DNA from: Montifringilla adamsi
Taxonomy: Eukaryota > Chordata > Aves > Passeriformes > Passeridae
Assembly (NCBI GenBank): GCA_017590115.1
Contig: JAGGNK010003335.1
Location: forward strand, 9,664,320 to 9,728,319
Reading direction: 5' to 3'
DNA: 64,000 bases
Part shown: piece after piece, positions 50,101 through 60,450 of the stretch
Layout of the letters: each line of letters opens with the position of its first letter
Position numbering within the stretch: the first letter of the stretch is position 1
Made by a program: the position numbers and the translations under genes
The notes under the pieces: model-generated
Seen by the model: only the letters and a program-made list of their open reading frames with translations
What the model was told of the DNA's origin: nothing
Database searches by the model: none

Positions 50101-52259
50101 TGCTGATGCGTACACCAAGAGAGAATTCTTTTGTGAGGACAAGTTTGGAATTCTTCTTGCTGGGACGGCTGAAATGGATGTGGGAAGATCTGAAGCAGGT
50201 TAAAATGTGGGCTTTGTTCAGCTCTGATCATTTTTGCAAGTGTTGAGGCTTCCCAGCAGGCTGAGTATTGGCTGAGGTCAGCCCAAGTGCAGGAGAGAAG
50301 TCAGGATCCACAATTCCTCCCAGCACAGTTTGGGGCAGGAAGAAGCTGCTGCTCAGGTTCAGCCAGCCAAGTCTCTCCAGGTCTTGCCAAAGAAGAAGGT
50401 CAGAAGTTTTCCTACATTTGATGTGGCCAGCAAAGCAGAAGGAGAATGTTCTTAATTAAGCTCTGGTGAGAGTGTCTCTGCATCTTGACTGACAGGATTG
50501 CATTGCTTTTATTGTTTCTCTTAAGGGAATTCCAGCCTGAAACACATCTGGCTGGGAATTGTTTCCTTTTAAAGTTTCTAATAGAGGACTTCCTCTGTGA
50601 ATTCTAAAAGTGGTTTATATTTTGTCTTTGGCAACTTCCCTTGTTATGTCAGGACTGGTCTAGAAGCAGATAGAAGTCTGAGGAGAGGGCAGACAAACAA
50701 GGTACTGCCACTGGAGCAAGGAATGCTGAGGGGTCTGAACTGACCTGATTTTCCACCTTCACAGCTCCTGGTAAAAACCTGATTATCTTTATAGTGCCAT
50801 CATCCAAGAGGATTATTGCCTTCCACAGGTGTAAAGGGGGCAAGAAAGAAACCCCTGTGGTGTGGGGCTGGTTTTTGCTGGACAGAAGTTTGCTATGGCT
50901 TGTCCACCTGGGGAATGTCCTACAGGCATGGTAATGCCAGGTGACCAAAGCTGTGATCAGGTGCAGAAATGCAAGCACAGGAAAAAAACCACAGGAACTG
51001 TGTTTTTCTGCAGAGTAGCAAATAATTTTGCTCCCCAGAAGCACTCGCTGGATCACTTTTCATTGATAATTATGATGCACTTGAGGGAAGGGTTCTTTTA
51101 ATGGGGAAAATGCATTTTTTTTCAGACAGTATGCAGTTTCTCTCTTCTGTCCTTCCCCCTCAACAGTATGCAATAAACTCATCATAAAATTTATTAATGA
51201 ACTGTCATGATGATTTCCTTGAGTACCTTATTTAGCCAGAAATTACTCTAGGGAGCAGACCTTGTATATGCTGAAATCAGTGGAAAATTCGCGTCTACTT
51301 CAAAAAACTGTAGATAAGACCTGAGTAATTAGGGGAAAACAAGAGCTCAGATGGTACCACGGGCTGGGAGACAAGCACTGTTCTAGGATGGGGTGGTGAG
51401 AAGCTTGGAGACTATTTATTAATAGCATCATGATCTCCCAGAGGGTCTCCTGTCCTGCATCCACAAAACAAATACTCCAAAGAGCTGTGATCTTGGCCTA
51501 GAACAGGCAGATATGTGATGATTGAGGCCTTGCTTACAATAACTCGAGTGAGTAGGGGTCTTCTGTGGGAATACTGTAATTGAAATATTTCTCATCTGGT
51601 TCAGCAAGAAAGAGACAATATTTAAAATGTTAACCTATTACCATCCTCTTAAGCGTTGTTAAGGGACAGTGCCAGAACTCTGAGCTCTTCAAATGCTGCC
51701 CAGGTTGCTTCTGAGCTTTCAGGACTGATCTGAAAAGGTTGGCAGAAGTGAATCTCTAACGCTTGCTGCCATTCAAAGGTGTCATTCTGGGATGCAGGGA
51801 GAATGGGAATGATGTATGGTCAGGAATGAGCTTCAGGAGATGATGGGAAGGGCAGGCAGCAGCTGCAGGTGGCAGTAGTCTTTGTTTCAGAAAATTCTCT
51901 CCTCCCTTCTCCCCTCTGACTTATTTAGCACGTTTGAAGGAATTGCTTGCAGAGCAAGTGCAAGCCTTGTGGTTTGGTTCCTGGATCCCAGGAGGACGAT
52001 GAGCTGTGGCTTTGCAAGTGTGAGCACTTTGAGCCTGGTGCTCCTGTGCCCAGGGAGTGCAGAGGGCGGGTTTGGTGTCTGGGGACACAGCTGTGCACAT
52101 CTGTGTGCTGCTGCCATCAGCGACCCTGGGGAGCGTGTGGGCTCAGCCACGTGGCACAAACTCTGCTGGTTCTGCAGCAGTGCAGCTGCACTTGGGGTGC
52201 CAGTGCTTCTGTAGGAGGGCTGCAGAGTGGGGCTGTGCTGGGCTGTCACTCTTAGCGCT
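47181..52259. other. Unique non-coding sequence
   Basis: A 5-kb stretch without recognisable gene or mobile element. A near-palindromic TGCATGTACGTGCA lies at about 47707-47720. Open frames up to 136 codons (minus, 47968-48378) and 135 codons (minus, 50649-51056) match no family I know. The last 350 bp before the LTR are GC-richer, with overlapping frames on both strands. Confidence 0.55.
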
Positions 52260-52265
52260 GCCACA

Positions 52266-52639
52266 TGTCACCATCATATTTTCTGGAAAAATTACCTTGC
52301 CCAGGATTTCTCTCCTGGTAAGCTGAGAAGCCTCAGAGAAAAAGGAAAACAATATTATCTCATTTGCTTCTCCTTTGCTGCTTTGGAATGTGGTCTGGAG
52401 ATTGTTTATCCAACAGGGGAATTGTTTTTACTTATTGGCCAATGACGGCCGAGCTGTGTCAAGGCTCTGGAAAGAGTTACGAGTTTTCAGTAGTATCTTT
52501 CAGCCTTCTGTCTGTATCCTTTCTGTACTCTTTAGTATAGTTTAGTATCATATCATAAAATAATAAATTAGCCTTCTAAGAACATGGAGTCAGATTCATC
52601 ATTTTCCTCCCTATGACAGGGGTCTCAGAAAATACAAGA
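52266..52639 (+). mobile_element. Solo LTR of an endogenous retrovirus (copy B)
   Basis: This 374-bp copy is homologous to the reverse complement of 12139-12567 and lacks roughly 50 bp present there, mainly in the middle. It starts TGTCACC and ends ACAAGA. It is flanked by the direct repeat GCCACA (52260-52265 and 52640-52645), a likely 6-bp target-site duplication. Shared landmarks are the CCAAT dyad ATTGGCCAAT (52434-52443), the phrase CCTTCTGTCTGTATCC, AATAAA (52562-52567), and the segment AAGAACATGGAGTCAGATTC. No internal retroviral genes flank it. Different duplications at the two loci mean the copies inserted independently. Confidence 0.9.
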
Positions 52640-52645
52640 GCCACA

Positions 52646-52979
52646 CACTGAGCACTAGTCCCCTGCTCCTCTGGAGCCACCACATCACCTTTTTTGTGTC
52701 TTCAAAGCCTCTTGACTCCTCACCATGCATTTTACCTTGGTGACTTTTGTCTCCTTTTAACATTAAATGAGTGTCTTGCTTTCAGAGGTTCTCAGGTGTT
52801 GGTTAGTTGAGGAAGATCAGCAGCCCACAACTACTCTGGTAGGGAGGGCATGTTCCCTTTCTCACATTCCCATTCATCTGGATCTGTTTTTGCTATAAAG
52901 TGTTTGGGAAATGTGTTTATAGGGAAGCCAATTCCCCCTAGAATGGACACAGGACCGCTGCTACTTTATCACCCAGAGT
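52646..52979. other. Unique non-coding sequence
   Basis: Nothing is recognised between the LTR and the GTAATTAC-rich block. Confidence 0.6.
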
Positions 52980-53150
52980 ACCCAGGTGTAATTACTTTGG
53001 AGTGTAATCACTGAGTAATTGAGAGGCAATATAATTGGTACCTGGATGAAGAATATGTAATTACTGTGTTGTGTAGTGACAGGGTATTTGCCAAGCATAT
53101 CTTCTGTAGTTACCAAGTAATTTAGGAGAATTTGCATGGTATTTCTTGTC
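52980..53150. repeat. GTAATTAC-rich block, degenerate internal repeat
   Basis: GTAATTAC occurs at 52988-52995 and 53057-53064, and the variant GTAGTTAC at 53106-53113. The 34 bp starting at the first two sites match at 26 of 34 positions by eye, which suggests a decayed duplication with a 69-bp offset. The block could be a very old mobile element or a cluster of homeodomain sites. I cannot name it. Confidence 0.4.
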
Positions 53151-54173
53151 TGAGAGACAGAAAAAAAAAATCACCCAGCTGAGATCCCTGCAGAGGACTA
53201 TAAACTTTCTGCCAGCAGGATTTGTAGCTTTTCCAAGCAAGCAATGTTGGAAGAGTTTGCTTTCTGCCTCTCCTTTTCTTTCCAATACAAAAGTTCTCTG
53301 CCTGCACAATGCTACCAAAGGAAAGTTTTCTTTTATTTCCTGCCATGTGTATCAGCCAGGAGATTTCACTGGGAAAAGAGAAAAATAAAGAGAGAAAAAC
53401 TCACTTTATGAGAGGAATGATAAAAAAACCCAAACAGCACGCTTTGAGATGTCAGAGCAAACTGCCCCATCTCCACCAAAGTCTGAGCACTGAACATCTC
53501 AGTGGGGCTGAAAATGAGGGACCTCAGGCAGGAGAAGTGGAGGATGCAGCTCCAACCTGTGTGTCACCAAGTGCAGAGGTGAAAGTGAGAGTGCCTTTTG
53601 TCCAGAGTGCCGTGAGCTCCAAGGACAGCTTCAGCAGGACTTCTGCTGTACCACAGCAGGGAACAACAGGATTTATGGCTGTACCTATGCTAATGACCTG
53701 CAGAGGCAAAGCAGCCATTTGTTTCACGTAGCCCCTGTTAAAGCACAGCAGCATCTTTCCCTTTTCTCTCGGTGGGAGAGTGATTGGTGTTTACAAACTG
53801 TCTTTTTCATTCTGCTTTTGGAAATACCCTGCTCTGGTAAATCATGGAAAGCAGCCTGTTAAAGCTGTGTCCTCATTTACGCAGGACTGGGGGGGCAGGA
53901 TCAGGCAGCATACATCACTGAAGTAGCTCTTTTCATCACTGCACTTGCCCTTAATTATGTTATATTGCCCTCTCTAGAGAAATCTCCCACACTTTGGGCT
54001 TTCATAAAATAATACTTTATCTTTTTCATTAAATAGTAGCTACTCGTTAGGGCAATACAACATGCTGCTTTCCCTTCACCTTCTAATGAGGTTGTGCTCC
54101 TGCAAATCCTGAGTATAAATAAACCAAGATTTTGGTATTTTAGCTATTGAGATATTGGCTTTATCTAGAAAAA

Positions 54174-54195
54174 AGAATATATATATATATATTCT
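54174..54195. repeat. 22-bp perfect AT-rich palindrome
   Basis: AGAAT, a run of alternating TA, then ATTCT form a perfect 22-bp inverted repeat that can extrude as a cruciform. It is basically a short TA microsatellite with matching flanks. Confidence 0.9.
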
Positions 54196-56535
54196 CTTGT
54201 GGTATCTCTTGGTGCTGTTTTGCAGCATTTGCTTTTGGGTGAGTTGCTGTTTTGTTGCTGATACCTTGCAGCCAATGCTGAAAAAGTGAACCACAGCCAC
54301 CACATTTTCTGCAAAATGAACTGGGCTAATCCTTTGCATTCAAACCAGCCCTCACCTCTCTATTGATAAATACAGCTTGTGCTCTAGTCCCAGGGAATGC
54401 AAATGCTGTTTGCAGGAATAGTGCTGTCCTGGCTACTTCTCATTATCGTGTTTTTATTGCCAGGGATCCTGGAGCTTTTTAGTAGCTACAGAATCAATAA
54501 TGCTGTGACATTCATACATTTCTCAATGCCACTGTGCATGGTGCAGCATCAAAATGCTGGTTCTCAGGGGCTCTACCTGATAGTGATACTTGTGTACTCA
54601 TATAATCCTCTTTATCTATAGTTTACAGATCTTAATTAAGATTTACAATGCTGTTGTGAAGTGGATCTTCATGTCTGGGCAGAGCAGCATGCACATATGC
54701 TGGAGAGAAGTGTTTCAGAAAAGCTTAGGCTTTTTGTCAAAAGCATTCAGCTCCCAAAGCAAGGAACTCCTTGGCAGTCAGGCTGCTTTGCAGGGAAATT
54801 TGCCTTTCTCTAAAGCCAGTGCTGGAGACAGGGACTGCAACCCTGCAGTCCTGACACCCACCTATGGTGATATTCCCTGCTCCACTTGTTCCATTCTTTT
54901 GCAGCATTTTCTAAAAATATTTGATTTTTGAAAATCTGTTGTGCCCAAGGCTTTAGCTTCCCTCCCCCTCTCAAATCTGTGGAGGTTTTTCTTACAGACT
55001 TAAAAACATAACTAACTCAATAGTTATTTATTAAACAGAAAAAATAACAAAAAAAAATACAATCAATTTGATTCACTCTAGCTTCTGGAAACACTGTTCT
55101 GGAGACAAGGAGGCTTCCAATTTCCTACATGAGTCATGATGTTCTTGGATTCAACCTATCAAACTATATCAGCAAATCATATTATATAATGTAATATAAC
55201 AAGACACAACTGCCTGTGTTTAACCTAGAAAAGATTAAAAAACATGTCCTACCATGGTCATTGGGCTGTCCTGGCAAAATTGTCATTCTCTTTTCTGTCC
55301 AGCTGCCACCCCTGCTGTCCTCCCCAACCTGCTGTGCTGGAAGGAAAGTGCCATTTTTAGGAATAAAGATCTGAGCAAGTCTGGTAACAGAGCAACAGTT
55401 CCTGCCTGTGCCACTTCTCTGGTTTGGAGGCTGAGTGCTCTAAGGTCGTGCCCAGGGTTTCACCTTTTATAAAGATGCAGAACCAATCTCTCCTGGTTGA
55501 GAATTGATGCACTCACAGTGCTGTGGGAGTGGGGGAAGACTTTTGAGCTGCTAATGCTGCTTTGTTCTCAGTGTACCTGTAAAATGGAAGTTAAAGGGAT
55601 GTGTAGATGTGATGAAGAGTCATTCTCCTTTTATTCTTCACCTGCACAGAATGAGGGGATTTGGAGCCTTTTAGCTCTGTTTCTGGGTCTTGCACTTGCC
55701 TGGTGTTAGGCACAACCCCGAGAATTTCTGGGGAGGGTTGCACTGGGGGTAGGAGCACATTGCTGTGGTTTCTCCTTCCCTTGGCCTCTGGGGATGCAGG
55801 GGAGGCTCCAAGTCAGTACTACAGCCCTGGCATCTGCACTCCTCTTCCCAAACCCCCTGAAATAGAATCATCCATTCACCTGGGCAGTTCAGCTGAGGGG
55901 TATTTACTGACTGGAGGTGGGTGCAAAAGAGGAGCTTTCCACAGCACCATTGAGAGAGGAAAGCTGTGACCAGGGTGCAGCTCCCTGTGCCCTGGCAGTT
56001 TCCTTGGGCTGTCACAAGCCTGGCTGCAAGGGCTTCACGTATTTAACCAAAGTCTGAGGATGTGGGAATGGAAGGAGGAACAACCTTCAGTCTCTCTTTT
56101 CTCATTTCCCCTGAGAATTTCCCCCTTTTCTCTCCCAGGGCCCTGTGAGCAACAGCTCAGAAACAAATTTAATTTAGCACCTGACAAACCTTTTGTGTCT
56201 CAGGTGTTGGTCTTGCCAGTGAAAAGCATCACGTTTTCGTTTGAGGGGCAGACATTAGGCAGGAAGAACAGGAGCCAAGCAAGGCTTGTTTCAAGGGTGA
56301 TTAGGGAAATTGTGCCTTAGGAATCACAGTCCAAGGGACAAATCTCACTGAGCAGCAGGGGCATTGGTGCAGTGCATGATCTGGCTGGGCTGGAGAGGAA
56401 GCAGTGAAAGAGCCTGTCCTGCCTCCTTTTAAGCATTTCAGTGATGCACCTATCTGCAGAGCCATTATGGAGAAATGTCTCAGGGGAGGAGATTTTAATG
56501 TATTTCAGCATGAGGTAAATGATCCCATGCTGAGA

Positions 56536-56564
56536 GAGGCTGGCACCCTCTCTGTGCCAGCCTC
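56536..56564. repeat. Short perfect hairpin, 11-bp stem
   Basis: GAGGCTGGCAC (56536-56546) pairs perfectly with GTGCCAGCCTC (56554-56564) around a 7-nt loop. The stem does not extend, so it is too short for a microRNA precursor. Confidence 0.85.
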
Positions 56565-56759
56565 CATCACAAGCAGCTAGTCCCCAAGCAAAGCCATGGC
56601 TAGTCCTTTATGGAATGCAGCATAGATGCTGGAATTAATATTGCTTTGCTACCAGTTACACTTAAAAAAAGAAAAAAATAGGAAAAAAAAAGGAAAAACT
56701 ACCAAACAAGCTCCGAGAACAACAGCAGCAGCAGCAAAATCCTCAAGCTGTGCTGGAAC

Positions 56760-56900
56760 AGAAAGTAATTAAGAAATATTTCATATCTCCAAGCGGCCCT
56801 GAAATTTTTATTCCTGTGCATGAAGCTCAGTAGGCTCCTCACGGGCGGCTGCTGCTGCTGCTGCGTTTCAGTGCAATAAATCCTGTTGCCTTTGGAGCCT
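56760..56900. promoter_or_regulatory. Candidate conserved block with (CTG)5
   Basis: AT-rich sequence with AAGTAATTAAG at its start, followed by CpG-containing ACGGGCGG and (CTG)5 at 56849-56863. It stands out by texture only. Function is untested. Confidence 0.18.
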
Positions 56901-58799
56901 GACAGCCAGCCCAGGATGTGATCAGAAAACCAACAGGCACTGTCTGTAGGGTTTATTCCTTACCTGTCTCAAGTCTGCTTATACCAACCAAGCCAGTGCA
57001 AACCAGTGGGCAAAAACTAGCTTTGGGAGATAAAGACCAGAAAGGTGGGAGGTGGTGACAAGAGGAGGACTGGGGAGAGGGGGAATTCAGACAAATAAGC
57101 TCCCATTTGCCATATTTCCACCCCCAACCCAAGAGACTCACCCAGCCTTAGCCTAGCCCTGGAAGTATTTATGGCCCTGTGAAGGCTGACAGACCCAGAA
57201 GTGAATTTTTCTGGAATAAACAGTGGTGTGCTTTAATCTCTCTTACAATGAGCTCTGTCAGTGCATCCCAGACCCTGCAGCCTGGCAGGGCACAGCTCAG
57301 GGCTGAGCCTGGCATGGGGCTGCAGAACCTGGGCTTGGCGTTGGTGTCCCTGGGTGGCCCTGCCAGCTGTCACCCCACCTGGGTGAGCTTAGCTGAGACC
57401 AAATGTCCTGCACAGTTGGCAGCTGCTCTGGGAGGCACACAGGGGAGTGGACAGCCTGTTTTTCTTCTATTCTTAATCATAAAAGAAAGTGTTTCTAAAG
57501 CTGTAACCCAAACTATTGGGTTCTAAAGCTATTAACTGCAACAGAACCTCTAGTTACACCTTTGGATTCAAGCTGTTGTCTACAGGCTCAATCCTTGCAG
57601 GTCTGAATCCTAGGGAATCTTATTCTTTACTCCCCATCATTCTCAGTCTCCACAAAATTCAGAGAACCACTGGGCTTCTGCTGCACCATCCTAAAGGAAC
57701 CAAACAGGGCAAATCCCCCCAGCAAACAGCTGGAGCAGAAGCAGCTGTTAGGAGCAAAACCCCTACGTGTCACACACCAGGGCAGGGACAAGACCCCTCT
57801 GCTCAGCCTGCAGGTGACGGCAGGTGACTGCCTCTGTCTGAGCCAGGTGACTCCTCCAAGCCCTTGCTCATGAGTCAGCTTGGAGGCTGTGTGTGAGCTC
57901 CATTTCCTTCCTTTCCTCACGTTTGCCATCAGGTGAAGCAGGATGGATAGGATGTGGGGGAGTGACTCCACCTACTTTTTTGTGTTTCAAATTGGTTTTG
58001 AGTATGAGAAAATAAAAGCAGAATTATTTTTTAAACAAGGCCTTCATTTTGACTGCAGCTTTTTACTCTGTTTTTTTTTTTTTTTTTTTCCCCAGCTTTT
58101 GCTTTTGTAGGCTGGTAGGACTAACATTTTGAAAAGGAAAAGTCATTTTAAGGTGAAAATGCTTTTTAATTCAGAGCCAATCAAATGGGACATATAACTT
58201 CACTAATTGTTTCTTTTCATTAGGGACTTGTCAAAACTGAAAGTTTTTCCTTTAAGCACTTTCTTGGGTGTCAAAGGCTCATCTCTTTTTCTAAAAATAT
58301 GGAACTGGAATGCTGCCCAGGTACCTTCATTCTCTGGATGATTTTGTTCCTCTTTAAGTGTCCATAGCATAAAAGAAGCAAATTGCTGGACCTTGAACGT
58401 TTTCTAGTGAGGTTTTTGCTTGAGGAGTGTGGAGGAAAGCCAAAGCCCCCAAAGCTCAGGGGAGGTGTAGGTCGAAGGCTGCTTGTCCTGGGTGTGCTGA
58501 AGGCTCAGCTCTCCCTGTGCCCAGCTGCATTGCCCACCCTGCACAGCTGCCAGGGACTGGCAGGGTCACAGCTCCTGGGGACTGCAGCCAGCTGCCAAGC
58601 TGAGAGCTCTCCCACTTCTCTCCCTCAGAGCACTGATTCAGGGAAACACTTTAAGTCCATCTCTTTCCTGCTGTTTCTACTCCTTTCTTCTATATTCTCC
58701 CTTCCTCCTTTTTCTCTTTGTTTTCTTTCACCTTCTCCTTCCATGCATGAACTAATTGACGTCTGATCTATTCAGAGGTTCAGCCCTAAAAAGTAACCT
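56901..58799. other. Unique non-coding sequence
   Basis: No gene is recognised. A T19 run (58071-58089) is followed by CCCCAG, again acceptor-like by composition. A pyrimidine-rich tract covers about 58660-58743. Open frames up to 127 codons are unrecognised. Confidence 0.55.
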
Positions 58800-59060
58800 T
58801 CACTTAACTGCTCACATAACTTGCCTGTCACTTTTGATAACAGTCAGGGCATCATTTTTGCAAGTGTTCAACAGTAAAATTACTGCTTTGCTCTTGTCAA
58901 GCAAATGAGCCCTGAGGCTTGTGTGAAAACCATTAATGATGATGCCACGGTGGGACTGGTGCACTGGGCAGCCTGCAGAAGCACCACTTCTCAATTCACC
59001 GTGCCCTGCTGAGCAGTTTAGGTTTAATTAACCTGCATTAATGCCTGCTGGGATAGCATT
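58800..59060. promoter_or_regulatory. Candidate conserved non-coding block
   Basis: About 260 bp of mixed composition without repeats. It carries motifs such as ATTAATGATGATGCCACGG (58932-58950) and TTTAATTAACCTGCATTAATG (59023-59043), and ends in a CpG-containing stretch. The texture resembles developmental enhancers. It has not been compared with other genomes. Confidence 0.22.
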
Positions 59061-60259
59061 TTCCGTGCCTCCTTTTTCAGGGGGTCAAGTGGAGCTGGAG
59101 ACAGCTGCTGGTGTCTCAGGTGCCCTGCGTACGTGGCTGGGATTCTGGAAATGTTTATGGCTGTGGTGTGGAAATAAACTCGGCTTATTACTCTCATAAA
59201 AACGGTGGCTGTAGCCTTGGGCTTTGCCAGGCTTGCTGAGCTGCTGGAGAGAATTATTGTCAGAACATAAAGCTGCTGCAGCTCGTGGTTCTGGGGCACA
59301 GGGCTGTGCTGTGGGATGTTTGTGGGATGGAGGGCTGCAGAGGTTCTGCAGAGGTTCTGCACACATCCTGTGGGTGTTTCCATCCTCCAGAAGTTGTTTA
59401 CCATCTGTATGGATGCAGTGAAGTGATGAAGTTTGCTTTCTAATGGACAAGGACTCTGAGACTGGGGGTTGTGTTGCTGAGCCTGCACCCAGCCACTATC
59501 AGGAGAGTGAGCACCTACCACAATAATTGTAATTACAGTTATGAGGCTGCTGCTGTTGCTATTTTACTGATTAGTAACAGGCTGAGGCAGGGAATTACTC
59601 CACACCTGAGACTGGAGTAAGTTCAAGAGAGTTTTGAGAACTTGAAGACAAAAGGCAACATAAATCCTACTTCTTCAGGAAACTAAACTTCAGTGGGGCT
59701 CTGCTGAATTGAGTACCATTCCTCTTCTGCAGAAAAAAATTACAAAGCTTAACTTTATTCTTGTTTCTTTACCATTTATGTGTCCAGGAAGGAATACAAG
59801 TCCAAGAATAAGAAACTTGAGCAGATCTCCCTACTTATGAAGTTCAGATGAGACATAGGCTTTGCCATCAACACTGCTTGCTTGTGTCTTCATGTGGCTT
59901 GATGAGTGAACAAAAGGAATTAGGAATGAAGTGGTCATTAGCACGTATTTACATAGGTTAATTGCATGGGGTAAGGAAAGATCAATTTGATTTTCAATGG
60001 GGCTGCTGATGGAGACATCTTCCTGACAGTGCTTCGTGACCCCTTTCTTTGGCACTGAATTATATTTTTCAGGTCTCATCTGGCTGTAACTAAGGATTTA
60101 ACAAGCTTCTAGGTCATGTCAAACCTTGCCTTTGTAGTTCTGGGTATTTGGTTTTGATGTGCCATGTCTGCTGGGTGCATTTATTGAATTTACCCTGGTA
60201 GTCCAGTGAGGAGATTTTTAAGGAGGGAAACTGCCATCATTCACACATATAATGAACTT
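59061..60259. other. Unique non-coding sequence
   Basis: No gene is recognised. A minus-strand frame of 165 codons (59024-59521) is unrecognised. An 11-bp unit is tandemly duplicated at about 59338-59362. A TAAT-rich patch lies at about 59520-59580. Confidence 0.55.
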
Positions 60260-60450
60260 TAGAATCTTAGAATGCTTGGGCTTTGAAGGGACCTTAAAGC
60301 TCATCTCATTCCAACCTCCTGCTCATGGAAGGCACACCTTCCACAATCCCAGGTTGTTCCAAGTCCCATCCAGCCTGGCCTTGATCCTTCCAGGGATGGG
60401 GCAGCCACAGGTTCTCTGGGCACCCTGTGCCAACTCCTCAGCACCATTCT
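60260..60450 (-). mobile_element. CR1 LINE, 3' end fragment
   Basis: The plus strand reads TAGAATCTTAGAATGCTTGG, GAAGGGACCTTAAAGCTCATC, CATTCCAACCTCCTGCTCATG, CCAGGGATGGGGCAGCCACAG and TCTCTGGGCACCCTGTGCCA. In order, these are the reverse complement of a CR1 3' UTR preceded by the end of ORF2. The terminal octamer repeat lies at the low-coordinate end (about 60260), so the element points to the minus strand. It is 5' truncated near 60450. Confidence 0.93.

Larger units (their letters stand above)
53151..56759. other. Unique non-coding sequence
   Basis: No gene is recognised. It includes an AT palindrome (54174-54195), AT-rich sequence at about 54990-55240, a short hairpin (56536-56564) and an A-rich tract at about 56664-56700 followed by a short CAG run. 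Open frames up to 140 codons (53309-53731) are unrecognised. Confidence 0.55.

Noticed and set aside
56536..56564. MicroRNA precursor
   Set aside because: The perfect stem is only 11 bp with no extension on either side. Precursors need about 22 bp or more of paired stem.
59024..59521. 165-codon minus-strand frame overlapping a 121-codon frame in another phase
   Set aside because: Two phases on the same strand open together without family similarity, which indicates composition, not coding.
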